The notes under the pieces are model-generated. The model was not told the origin of the DNA, made no database searches, and saw nothing but the letters and a program-made list of their open reading frames with translations. Both the position numbers and the translations under genes were made by a program. Source: Agrostemma githago (Eukaryota > Streptophyta > Magnoliopsida > Caryophyllales > Caryophyllaceae). From it: a stretch of 64,000 bases of DNA. Location: the NCBI GenBank assembly GCA_958450325.1, contig OY288249.1:64916166-64980165 (forward strand), given 5' to 3'. Shown here piece by piece: positions 49,357 to 60,865 of this stretch. The first letter of the stretch is position 1. Every line of letters starts with the position of its first letter.

Positions 49357-50157
49357 TTACAAGAAGTTAGAGGGGAGCCTAGATACTATCTGGGCCCCCA
49401 CTCCCTTAGCAATCGCGAAACTAATTCTAGTGAAAATATGAACTGCGGCACGCACTCCAGCATCCTGTGACATAGCGAATTTACGAATCCGCTGGAGCAG
49501 AGAGACAGCCTCCGTGTCGAGCTCGCCGAGAGAGGAGAAGGAGAAAGGAAGGAAACCATACCCAATCGCCGTGCAACGTGTCTGATACTTGGCACACTTA
49601 CGACGAGCAGCATCAGCAACGACCCGCCCGGGCTCAAAAGAAGCCAAGCCGGACTGGGTCAAAGGAGAGGACCCGGTCAGATCAACACAAACACCGCGCC
49701 CCCTGTCCCACGAGTAGAGCAGGAGATCGGTAGGTCGCAAGGGCTTGTCGTCGTCATCACAGATGCCAATCTCCACCTCCTTGCCAGCAGAGATCCCCGT
49801 CCGGAAGCAAATATCCAACAGTGTGTCACGGACAAGGTTATGGCGATGTTTAATCCCCACAGTACCAGCACAGGAAACCGCGTGATCCCCAAAAATATCC
49901 TCTCTGAGGGCCCTGGAGCAGGAAGAGCAAGTCCCGGATAGCGGAAACAAAGGGACTCCCAGGCGGTAACTAAGCACACTGCGATATGTCCGACCGTTCA
50001 TGGTTTGCCCAAGCGCAGTAATAGGGACAACCCTCAACCAGACAGAAGAATGGTCCCCCTGCTGAGATTTCCACAGGGCAACTTGTCGAGGAGTCAAGGA
50101 GAAAACAGATTCTGCCGCTGAAGCAACCCTCGTGAAATATGGAAACAATGGGCCCAA
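49357..50157 (-). pseudogene. C-terminal domain of a plant reverse-transcriptase-type protein (restriction-like endonuclease candidate)
   Basis: A 266-residue frame without a natural start. Key motifs are WLRVVPITALGQTMNGRTYR, LSYRLGVPLF, then CSSC ... FGDHAVSC (a CCHC arrangement), GIKHRHNLVRDTL, a RPTDLLLYSWDRGRGVCVDL block with acidic residues, and IGYGFLPFSFSSLGELD. In plant proteomes this region follows the RT domain of LINE-type proteins. CCHC plus an (R/K)PxD-like segment recalls the restriction-like endonuclease of some non-LTR elements, which nicks the target DNA. The RT itself is not found upstream; GC-rich non-coding DNA is there instead. The region is GC-rich and unlike its surroundings. 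Family recognition is fair; the endonuclease assignment is inference. Confidence 0.6.
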
Positions 50158-50796
50158 AACGGATTCGAATATTCGGATTAGATCTTAGTTCCTTTCCCTA
50201 CGGAGGGGACTCGTCACCTTCACACAGGGAGCGCACAGGGTCTCGGAGGTGTTCGAGGGAACCCTCTCCTATGCCTAAGTCAGTTCGTGAAAGCACTTGA
50301 CAGACCTTACTCGTGAGGAGTAAGGTGACGTTTTTCTAGAGTAAGATTCTAGTGAGAGAAAATCAATTACCCTCTCTTGTGAGAAACAAATATGAGTACT
50401 TACAGGTTTTCATAAGAGAGAGTAAAGAGAGAGAGAGGGGGAGGAGATCAGAGGAGACACGTGGGAGCGTCTCATCCATTCATCTCCTCTTACCTTAGGC
50501 ATGGTCAGGAGGACTCTTTATGGTCCGCCCTGGGCTTATCAGGGAGACGTCCCCTGATTCCTGGAGGGTAAGGGGGGTCTCCCCCTTCCTGTTACGGTGA
50601 CAGTAGCCTGACCCTGATGGCCGGGCAGGGGTAGGACCTGCGCCCAAACTTCCTCCACGGCCTTCCAGGAGTGCCCCTAAGGGGCCACAGGGGAAGATCT
50701 GCCGATTTGCCCGCGCGGCAGACCTCTTGCTATCTGGGTCGGGTCGGCCCCGGACCCGTCCGACAAGCGACCCGGAGCAGTTGACCAACCCCCATC
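50158..50796 (-). other. GC-rich non-coding segment upstream of the RT-type fragment
   Basis: About 640 bp with high GC, CCGG-rich, beginning on the minus strand TGATGGGGGTTGGTCAACTG. It has no coding frame I trust. It may be the 5' untranslated region of the same retroelement or a separate insertion. Polypurine runs of GAGAGA lie at 50427-50445. Confidence 0.45.
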
Positions 50797-50801
50797 AATT
50801 A

Positions 50802-50844
<43 letters not shown>

Positions 50845-51048
50845 TGGTGCTATATTTTTTTTTTCCCATTTTTTAAAATATAATTATATAATTTATATAA
50901 GTAGTTATTAGTTTCAGCTTCTTTTAGTTCACCTCAGCTCAGCTTAGCTTCTATCAGTCTAGCTCAGCTCCTATCAGACCAGCTTAGCTCTTATCAGACC
51001 AGTTCAGCTCAGCTCAGCCATATTGCAGCTGAAAAGAACAAGGCCTAA

Positions 51049-51880
51049 CTCTATGTTTGACATCCCAAAGCACCAATCTTAAGTTTGATCCCATCCGCAC
51101 ATGGCACATGGGTTTATAATTGAAAAAGGCACATATTTTGCCATTTATACTAAGAAAATATTACTCCTTTCTTCTTGAATCCATTAGAATATTTAATAAT
51201 ATTTGTATGGTTTAGGTGTTTCGGATTTAAATATAAATTAAGTTCATGTTAAATATTATGAAACTTTAATATAAAAGACGACACCGTGATGGATCAGTTT
51301 TGGTTGATGTAATTAAAGTCGGGAATTACTATTCCTTCCGACCTTACCCAATATTACGTAAGGGTTGCTATTCACGAAAGGGTGTGATGAACGGTTTGAC
51401 TTGAGATCCAACACGTATCTCTTGGACTTGTATATATTCGTATACATATCAAAACAAGAGTATAGGTAATCTTCTCAATTGACAGAAGAACAAAAAGGGA
51501 CATAATTACAGAGTGTGAAAGGCAAACCGTTTCATCTCCATCATCAAGGAACATCAAGGAAAGAGTTAAGGAGGAGAATCAATCTTTATTTCTTCTTATT
51601 ATTGAGTGCGTCTGTAAGACATGGATCAAGGTTAGTCCTTTATTTCGTTTATCGATTATATTACGGTTGAATTAAATTGAATCTATAATCAATTGTGGAC
51701 AGATTTCATTATCGAATTATAAAGTATATCTTACAAAACCATGAACCCACTTTTCTCTTCACAAAAAAAAATACTCCCTCTTATTCTCCTTTTTTTTCCC
51801 TTTTCTTTTGGGTGAAAATTTAAGAAACGAGTAAAAAGTGGGGTATAGGGTGCAATGATAGTGGGGTTGTCAATCAATCA
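51049..51880. other. Intergenic DNA without recognised features
   Basis: AT-rich. No gene, element end or strong repeat was seen. Confidence 0.5.
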
Positions 51881-51917
<37 letters not shown>

Positions 51918-51919
51918 TC

Positions 51920-51950
<31 letters not shown>

Positions 51951-51959
51951 GGGGGGGGG
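51881..51959. repeat. Compound microsatellite (TA)n-(GA)n-G20 at the left MULE end
   Basis: Ten TA units, about 20 GA units with two interruptions, then 20 consecutive G, ending directly at the TIR core. The right MULE end has the mirror arrangement (63060-63150). Confidence 0.95.
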
Positions 51960-52053
51960 TTCACATAAGGACACCCCTCCCTATAAGTCCATAAGTGCTT
52001 TTTTCAGCCATTGGATGAATTGAAGATGGAGGGCTGGGATTGAAGTAAGATTG
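51960..52053 (+). repeat. Left TIR of the MULE
   Basis: Begins TCACATAAGGACACCCCTCC. Imperfect inverted match to 62965-63062, with a few small gaps. Confidence 0.82.
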
Positions 52054-52368
52054 ATTAGGCAGCCTAATACCCTCATTAATGTGAAGACCCACGTTTTCTC
52101 TCTCTCTCTCTCTCTCCGCAGCAAATACCAAGAATGAAATTAATTTTCCCCCTCTCTCTCCTATACAATTAAACACACTCTCAAGCTTGATTTCTCCACC
52201 AAAAATAAATCACACGGACCAAATTTCATGGTCGTGGTTCCTCGACTTCTTCCTTTCTGCTTGGATATGAAGGTATTTAAAGATTGTAGCATGATGGTGA
52301 TGGCGAATTTTCTTGCGGGGGTGAATTATAATTTAATTGAAGTTGTTATCTTTGAATTTGTCATCTTG

Positions 52369-55300
52369 ATGGAGGATATGCAGATTGTTGTAGTTCCGCC
52401 TGGTATGTTTGTTTTAATTTATTTACTTTTGTAGTGGATGAGTTGTTCTTCTGGTTTATGAATCGTTGTTGTTTAAGGGCTAATTGTAATGGGAATAGGC
52501 GCGGTGATTTGTTGAAGTTTAGATTTTTGTTACTTGTTGAAGTTCAATGATTAACTGTAATGTGGTTTATGCATTTTTGATGTTCAATGAGTAATTGTAA
52601 TGTGGGAGTGGGGGTTTTTCGTTATCTGTTAGTTGCCGTCGGAGTTGGGTTTCTAATTGTCGTTGAAGCTGCGGAGAGTAAAATACCGGTTGGGGAGGGG
52701 ATTATTTTTTGAGGACGACATTTACCTTGAGGTCGTAGTCGTTTAGTTCGTATGCATATGAAGTGTCTTTTTTTGTTTGCTAAAGTGTTAAAGGTTAGGC
52801 GTTGAAGTTGAGGCGTTGTGTAGATGAAGTTGAAATTGATTTCATGACTTTGGCTGTGCAGTCGCAGATGCTTTGGGGGGTGATGAAATTGCGGAGGTTG
52901 TGCCTCCTGTTCTTTACTGTAGGGAAGTTGATAAGGACAAGACACCCTTTGTGGGGCAGACATTTTTGGACGTCGATAAAGCTGTTGAATTCTATGAAGC
53001 GTATGGCCTCGCTTGCGGTTTTGATGTCCGTAGGTGGTCAACGAAGAGGTTCCATGATGGTATGCTGAAATCTCAGCTGGTAGTTTGCAGCAGAGAGGGT
53101 TTTACGTACGTCCCGAAGGCAGGTAACGGTGCAGCAGGAAGAGGAGGTTCCGGACGTAAGGCAGGTAGAAAGTGTAACAAATCTAATTCTAAGGAAGTTG
53201 GTTGTACTGGTAGGACGGCTAAAAAGTCGAAGAAGAGCGATACAGGTAAATCCTGTGATGAAAATAAGACGAGACGTCGGACCAAAGTGACAAAAGTTGG
53301 TTGCAATGCAAGAATCATATTGGCCGTAGTGAAAGGTGTTGTGATTGCGAAGGAGTTTACTTGTGGCCACAACCACGAGCTATTCCCAGTTGTGGAGAGG
53401 GAGTTTCAGAAAACGTCACGACAATTGTCGGACTACCACAAGCAGATGATAATTGCTAACTCAAGAGTAAGGCGTTTCTTTTTCCGTAATAATGTCAAAC
53501 TTTCTGTACAATTATGTTAAATATTCTGTGGTGCGTGTATTCTTTTGTCTTGTGTGCTGAAGTTACGTTGTTATGTCGTTGAAATTTGTAACCTATGTAG
53601 TTGAAGTGACGTGTGTGTAGTATGGAAGTTCATAGTCATGGACCCAAAACTGATTTGCTGAATTAACAATTCTGTGTTGCGTGTATTTTTTTGTCTTCTC
53701 GTGAAATGATTATATGCTCTGATGGCAGTTGAAAATTGGAGCGACACGAACGTACAATATGTGTAAGGAGCATGTGAATAGATTTGAGAATCTTGGTGCG
53801 AGCTTGACCGATTTCAAGAATTATGGGAGGGATGTGAAGTGTTTTCTTCATGAACGGGATGGGCAATTGTTCGTGGATAATTTTAAGGAAATGGTGAAGA
53901 ACAGGGAAGGATTTTTTTTGACTACGAGTTGGCAGAAGACGGGAGTTTAAATAAAGCGATATGGGTAGACGCTCCCGCCAAAAGAAACTACGCAAAGTTC
54001 GGGGATGCTATGTCCTTTGATCCTACATATGGGACGAACATGTACTCGATGATATTTACTCCGTTCACTGGTGTTGATAATCATAAGAAGTCTGTGACGT
54101 TCGGTGGTGCACTTATTGCGCGTGAGAACGAGGAGTCTTTCAATTGGGTTTTCAAACGGTTTTTGGACGCTATGGGTGGAAAGAAACCAGAATACGTAAT
54201 CACGGATCAAGACTCCGGGATTATAGCATCTGTTAAATCTGTTTTCAAAAAGGCGAAACACCGGTTTTGCATGTGGCACATAATGAACAAAGTCCCTGTT
54301 AAATATGGTTCCACAAGAAGTGATTGCCTTGAATTCATACGGAAGCTGAATGAAATTGTGTGAGACGATCAAATTGAGGCATCAGAGTTTGATGACAGAT
54401 GGATGGAAATCATGGAAGAACATGGACTGGTAGACGTTGAGTGGTTTAAGAGCTCATTTGCCATAAGAAGTCAGTGGGTAATGGCTCACTGCTGAGACAT
54501 TCCAATGGGAACCGTTATGAGGACCACTCAAAGATCGAAGAGTGAGAATAGGGTTTTTAAGAGGTTTGAACAAAAATCGGGTACGTTGGTAGAGTTTTGG
54601 ATGCGTTTTGAAAGCGCCATGGACCACCAAAGGCACACCCAAAAGAAACTCGACAGTGAAAACAGGCACTCAAGACCTAAGACGGAGACACACGTAGCAA
54701 TGGAGACCGATGGTGCTAAGTTGTATACCCATGAAATATTCAGTGAATTCCAAGATGAGGTGAAGTTCTCAATCAACACTTGCACGGTCCGTGGCTTCGA
54801 GGTGGTTGACGGGATTGAGATAACGAAGGTGAAGGATCAAATTAGAGGTAGAGTCTACGAAGTGCGCGTAAATCCAGGTGCGTTTGATAAAAGTTATTGT
54901 TACCTTTTTTTGAAGTTGTTATTTCCACGTTTAGAGTTACGTTATGTCTTGACTGAAGTTGAATTTTCCTCCTCAGAAAATGAGGACGCAAGGTGCAGCT
55001 GTAAGCTGTTCGAAAGGCGAGGGCTTTTGTGTAGACATTTAATCTGGATTTTAACGTCCTGTGGACATAAGACTATACCGGTAGCGTACCTATGCAGGCG
55101 GTGGATGGTTGATGCTGTGGGAGGAATGTTAGTGGATGATGGTTTTCTTCTCGAGGGTACTGTAGACTTGATTGATGAGAAGCAGTTGGCGATGACGAAG
55201 TTGTGGTCGGAGATTCACGAAGCAGTGGGATTTGTTCGCGATAAGGGTAAAGACGAAGTTGAAAATTTACGGGAAGCGATACGAGCTTTTAGAGAGAACG

Positions 55301-55608
55301 TGGGTGGAACTTCGGAACCTCTGACAAAACGACAGGAGTTGGCGAAATACCTTGGTTGTGCATCCACGTCTGAAGTGACGATATTGTCTCCGAAAATGTC
55401 GAAGAACAAAGGTAGTGGGAAGAGGATATTGTCAACGAAGACCAAGGCGCCGGACCTGGCAAAGAGGCCGAAACGAATGTGTAAAAATTGCAAAAGAATG
55501 GCCCACCACGACAAGAGAAACTGCCCCAACCCCTTCTCCCAGAGTCCACCGTCGGATGAGGATTCCGTTGGTGGCAGTGACGAAGATCGATCGGACGACA
55601 TTTTGTGA
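52369..55608 (+). pseudogene. MULE transposase, FAR1/FHY3 type, with one frameshift and two stops
   Basis: Exons 52369-52402, 52862-53466, 53729-54877 and 54977-55608 have agreeing phases. Start is MEDMQIVVVPP. An FAR1 zinc-finger domain follows (FYEAYGLACGFDVRRW, VVCSREGF, KVGCNARI, CGHNHEL). The MULE DDE domain has FDPTY (Asp 54019-54021), VITDQDSGI (second Asp 54205-54207), FCMWHIM and RTTQRSKSENR. The SWIM finger is CSCKLFERRGLLCRH, and a C-terminal CKNC...H...C knuckle precedes the stop. The enzyme would bind TIRs and move the element. Lesions: a T run at 53912-53919 is one base short for the frame, TGA at 54361-54363, and TGA at 54493-54495 before MRTTQRS. The frame is otherwise well kept, so inactivation looks recent. 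The last intron is 99 bp and open throughout, so its retention would not break the frame. Confidence 0.88.
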
Positions 55609-56479
55609 TAACGTATTATGGAGGACTAGATATCTCCCGTTATATATTAGACGTCTCCGATTCACCTCTTTCTTTTAGATTTTTTTTCGTCAATGTACGC
55701 GAGTTATCTTAGTAACGTCTTTGTTGTATGGTTGAAAATTTAATGCCATGATAGTGTCATTTCAACTGTGAATGTTCTTCACTTCAGTACATAGGTGGTG
55801 TTCTCCATATTTGTAATTCGTAGTCCGTGTTTTTAAATACACAGAAGTTGAAGTTGAACGTGTAATAGTTTGAAGTGACATTATCGTAGTGTAAAAGTTG
55901 AGGTATGTGTATTGCAAACCTGAGAATGAGGTGCCAGTGTCATAAACATATTCGCAGTGAAAAACCTTTGTCCACCTTTTTTATGAAGTGTTAATGTGCA
56001 CATTGGATTGTTGGAAGTAGGCTTCAGCAATTTTGGTAGAAGTTTTAAACTTGAAGTGATGAGGCGATGTTTTTTTATTCTTGAAGTTATGAATTGGAGA
56101 GTTACAATTAGGTGAAATTACCTGTTGCTGAATTGTTTGTTTGGTTGAGTTGGAGTTACGTTGTTAATTCTTTGAAGTTGTATAGTTGAAGTAACGTGTG
56201 TGTAAACGTAGACCTTGTACAGCTCCACGGAAAAATGATACGTAAGCGAAATAGGCAATGTCGGAAGCAGAATAGGCAACCCACTGAATTTAAAATATTG
56301 ACCATCAACAGGATAACTAGTTCTTGTCATACGGCAGCCAAAAATTACATGTTTCCGCAAAATTGATCCAACTCCGCATATACTAACATATAAGCGGAAC
56401 TAGAAGTCGGTCTTTGTAGTAAAGTAGTAGTTTTTTATCTGAACAACATACTGATTTAAATGAAAAGACTAATAACGCT
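55609..56479. other. Spacer between the two convergent MULE genes
   Basis: Non-coding, with scattered TGAAGTT/AACTTCA motifs (for example near 55850, 55905, 56055 and 56178). No shared terminator was recognised. Confidence 0.65.
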
Positions 56480-57227
56480 TTACTTTTTTGTGCGTTTTTT
56501 GATCTTCGGACCAACACGGATCTTCTCCATAGCACGTTTCACCTTAACGTCGGTTAGGATGCTGTCCTTGTTTGTGTTGAAGTCATCAATCAGCCTAGTG
56601 GTTCGCTTACGTTGTTTGTTGAAGTCTGACAGTATGAGTGCAGCAATGACCTCCGCGACAAGGAATCTCCTTGCGACCTTGGACGACATATCCTCATGTG
56701 ACGGTATTTCACCATGGTATAGAAGCATGTGCATCAACGTGAAGAGACCGGACTCCTCTCTGTTCACCACGTTTTTCTTCCATTCCATTTCAACTTCTTT
56801 GATTTCAAAGGTGCAAATGAGGTCTCCCCCCTGAACCTTCTTGTCTTCTAAATAGTCACTCATCCCGGAAGCCTACAAAAGGGAAATTAGATATGCGGAA
56901 TATGTTATGATTGAGAGAAATGTACATTCAAGAGTACTGTAGAAATATTGTACTTAAAATTATGTAGGCAGCCTTGTATATGTCAGAATTTTTAAAGTTG
57001 CTGTGTAGGTGATGGTCCAGCACATCAATCGTTCTGCTCTTTAAGTTGACACAAATGCAGGCAAAGTACCCATGGAGGTTTACCGGAACAAATATTAGGT
57101 CAGCTTCCAAGTTCACAACTCTGCCGCAGTCATTAATAAATATGTCCCAGAACTTGAAGAGCTTGTCTCGTAGGCCGTCTAGTGGTGTGGCGTGGTCGAA
57201 AGTCTCAATGAAGTTGTTGATTACATC

Positions 57228-59431
57228 CTGTGGTGGAAATCGAGATTTTAGTAATCCGGTTCAAATTAAGTTGAGGGTTGAAGTTGAAGACTTTGATAAT
57301 TGAAGTGACGTTCGTGTTGTGTTGAAGTGAAAGTAATTACTGTACAGACCTTGGTCTGAATTGTCGATGTAATGGAACTGAAGTTTAAAATTTTATAGAA
57401 TGATTTTTTGTTTAGACCTAAAAGTGATGTGCTGACGTAACAATGTTAAAGTGGCGAGAATTGTGTACTGAAGTTTCATTCTGTAGTGGTAACGTGTCCC
57501 AAAAAGTGAAGTCATAGAAATGACGGTTGAAGTTATGTTATAAAACTTCTGAAGTTGTGAATGTCGTGGTTAAGATTTGAAATGTTGGTGTACTTTCGTT
57601 GAAGTTACGTTCTTACACCTTTGAAGTTTTATATTTCACAGAATAGAGTACGATAGCCATGAGGTGTACATTTAACTATAGTTTATAACGGTAGTTTATA
57701 TCCATAAGGTTTTCATTTAACTGAAGTTTACAACCTATGTAGTTGAAGTGTCGTGTGTGTAGTACTGAAAACTGAGGTGGCGATGTGTTGAAGTTGAAGT
57801 TGAGAATATTGTGTACTGAAGTTGAAAATAATGTGGCACAAGTTGAAGTTGTGGTATGTAAGTTCTGGAGTTGTGAAAGCTAAATTAGTGTTGAAGTTAC
57901 GTTCAAGAATATCTGAAGTTGCGAATGTTGTGGTTAAGAGTTGAAATGTTGTTTTTGTGGGATGAAGTTACGCTCTTACAACACTGAAGTTTTCTATTTC
58001 ATAACATTGTTATAAGTTTTATAGTTTTAGTGCTGAAGTTACGTCGTTATATACTTGAACTTATGAATTTGATATTTGCAACTAGGTGACATTACATATA
58101 TGTTATGTGCTGGTTTCGTGGATTTGAAGTTGCATTGTTGCAATTTTGAAGTTATATATTTCACAGATGAATATTTAATGGGGTTGAAGTGTCCTTATGT
58201 AAGTTCTGGAGTTGTGAATGTTGTGGTTCAGAGTTGAAATGTTGGTTTACTTCGCTTGAAGTTAAGTTCTTACAACTTCGAAGTTTTATATTTCACATTT
58301 GAGATTTTCATTTAACTGAAGTTTACAACCTATGTAGTTGAAGTGTCGTGTGTGTAGTACTAAAAACTGAGGTGGCGATGTCTTGAAGTTGAAGTTGCGA
58401 TTACTGTGCACTGAAGTGTCCTTTTGTAGTGGTAATTTGGCACAAGTTGAAGTTGCGGACATGACAGTTAAAGTTGTGTTATGTAAGTTCTGGAGTTGTG
58501 AATGCTAAATGAGTGTTGAAGTTACGTTCTAGAATATCTGAAGTTACGAATGTTGTGGTTAAGAGTTGAAATGTTGTTTTAGTGGGATGAAGTTACGCTC
58601 CTACAACTCTGAAATTTTTTATTTCATACCATTGTCAGAAGTTTTATAGTTTTAGTGCTGAAGTTACGTCGTTATATACTTGAAGTTATGAATTTGATCT
58701 TTGCAACTAGGTGACGGTGCATATATTTTATGTGCTGGTTTCGTGGATTTGAAGTTGCATTGTTGCAATTTTGAAGTTATATATTTCACAGATGAAATGT
58801 AATGGGGTTAAAGATGAGGGGAAAAAATAATTGCGGACATGACAGTTGAAGTTGTGTTATGTAAGTTGAAGTTGAAATGTTGTTTTAGTGGGATGAAGTT
58901 ACGCTCCTACAACTCTGAAGTTTTTTATTTCATACCATTGTCAGAAGTTTTATAGTTTTAGTGCTGAAGTTACGTCGTTATATACTTGAAGTTATGAATT
59001 TGATCTTTGCAACTAGGTGACGGTGCATATATTTTATGTGCTGGTTTCGTGGATTTGAAGTTGCATTGTTGCAATTTTGAAGTTATATATTTCACAGATG
59101 AATATGTAATGGGGTTGAAGTTGAAAATGTTGGCTACTGAAGTTGAAAATGTTGTCAACTGAAGTTCACTTCTGAAGTATTAAAATTATGAAGCTGATTA
59201 TGTTACAAGGTCTAGATATGAAAGTTGAAGTTATATTCATAAAGGTTTGAAGTTATAACTTTCATGGTTAAGAGTTGAAGACAGTAGATAACTTTGAAAG
59301 TTAGGAAAACTGAAGTATTTAATTTCGTTAAGAAATATGAAGTTACGTTCCGGCACTCCGTAAGTGCGGAGTTGTGTTGTTCGCATTCATATAATAGTGA
59401 GCTAAATGCAAGGTCTGCAGAATAGGCTTAC
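57228..59431. repeat. Large intron filled with TGAAGTT-core repeats
   Basis: The 2.2-kb intron of the ULP1-like gene consists mostly of GAAGTTGAAGTTG, TTGAAGTTACGTTCTT and similar phrases, mainly in plus orientation. Larger units recur. The block with AACCTATGTAGTTGAAGTGT is at 57727 and 58327, and the block from AAATGTTGTTTTAGTGGGAT to TTTCACAGATGAA is at 58569-58797 and again at 58876-59103, almost identical. An older version is at 57947-58169. Confidence 0.85.
58569..59103 (+). repeat. Recent direct duplication within the ULP1-like intron
   Basis: Two blocks of about 228 bp (58569-58797 and 58876-59103), nearly identical by eye, separated by 78 bp that ends in TTGAAGTTG. A young tandem event compared with the diverged older copies. 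Confidence 0.8.
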
Positions 59432-60848
59432 CGAGTGTCGTATCCCCAAGTATGTCCTCTTTGGGAGATTTTCGTCAACTTCATCAGATGCGGATAGGCG
59501 ACTTAGTAGTATTGACCAGCACTCCACCACGGAGGAATCCATGTCGGTGTCAGGGAGTATTGACAGTATATCCCTCTGAGTTAGCAGAGCGTCCTTCCCG
59601 TAATATGCCAGCATGTCACTGTAATTGAGAAAATGCGTAGTGATGTAGTCGTCGGCAGTGGTAAACAAATACAGTCGAATCATTGAAAAAAAAGGATGAG
59701 GGGAAAAAGTACTCGATTTTGTATTTGTAGTCGTGCAGTAGGCTGAAATCTGTTGCGTGCTTCCGTAAATTGGGGAGGGTGCTGAGTAGTTGCTGGTTGT
59801 CCTGGCAGAACTTTGACACAACGACGGCGTTTACGTCTACATCTCCGACATCCAAGCTGCAACCTAGACCATCCCCACCCCCAATTTTGCGGCTACGTAA
59901 GGAGGACATTGTGTTCTGATTTGGTGAGTCAGGTTGTGGGGATACGGGGGGCGTCAGCTTCTGGATGCATGGTCGTTTCGATGACGTCTCCGGACGTTCA
60001 GTCACTCTCTTCGATGACAATACCGTCTTCGAATTTGCGTTGGCAGCAGACTGTTCTACATCTGGAATGTCGTTTCTAGCGTCAAGACCCGGAGTTCTGT
60101 CAAGGTTTGTATTGTCGACAATGTCCCCTGCATCACGTAAAAGGAAAAATGAAATAATTGTCGTCATTTATTTTACATACCAGTGTTGTCGTTTTGGGAC
60201 GTACCAGATGCAGCCTCAGGACCCGGATTTATTTGCAGATTTGTATCGTCCGCAATGTCACGCAATACCTCCCTCAACACCGCGTCTGCCCCTTCATAAT
60301 TCCCTTCGGGACCCAGAGTTTCCATTGTTGTTTTTATAGATGCTTCACCAACAAACGGTGCGTTGCCAGTTGACGTTTGGAAGCGCCTCGCTAGGTCACA
60401 TACTTTGTCCACGTAACGGTGGAGTTCCTCGTTCGCCCAGAACGACTGCGATGACTGCGATGGACCTGTCTGCATCTCTCTAAAACGGGCCGCTGACAAT
60501 ACCTTGATTCTTTCCGTTATTTCAGACCACACCATTAAAAGCAACCGCGTCCCTCTCCATCATGACACATAGGCCATGTAGTTCCTACGCGTACAAGAGT
60601 GCAAATAACAAGTAATTATTAATTTACTGAAACTTCAACACCATGTAAATGTCACTTTGACTTTAACGGTATGTGACTTCAACTGTGTGTGTATTAAAGG
60701 AGAACAGCTGGGGAAATGTACGTAAATATTAAAGTAGGACTGACGAGGAAATGTACTTACGTCCTTTGCCCGACCCGCCGGTACGCTGTCGTCCTCTAGC
60801 ATAGGAGGCAACTCCAGTTGGACGTATCTTTTCACAAGATTCGGGTCT

Positions 60849-60865
60849 GGGGGGGGGGGGGGGGG
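60849..60865. repeat. 17-G homopolymer inside a coding exon
   Basis: On the gene strand it is a C17 run encoding poly-Pro between QRTATN and DPNLVKRYV. Seventeen puts the two sides out of frame; 15 or 18 would join them. Confidence 0.85.

Larger units (their letters stand above)
49236..50796 (-). mobile_element. LINE-like element (internally deleted or chimeric)
   Basis: On the minus strand a GC-rich 5' part (50796-50163) precedes a reading frame (50157-49357). A 3' untranslated piece with TTGTAATTTGTTCTGGTGTT follows, then an A-rich (AAT)n tail (49236-49322). A second (ATT)n run at 50797-50843 bounds the other side. The reverse transcriptase core is missing. Confidence 0.5.

Noticed and set aside
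50495..50788. 97-codon minus frame in the GC-rich segment
   Set aside because: It has no stop because of high GC, no recognised motif and no good start context.
52228..52434. 68-codon frame as the transposase first exon
   Set aside because: The in-frame ATG at 52369 with the donor at 52403 gives exact phase agreement with the next exons. The longer frame is in another phase.
55215..55665. Minus frames at 55215-55601, 55289-55549 and 55432-55665
   Set aside because: They are shadows of the last transposase exon.
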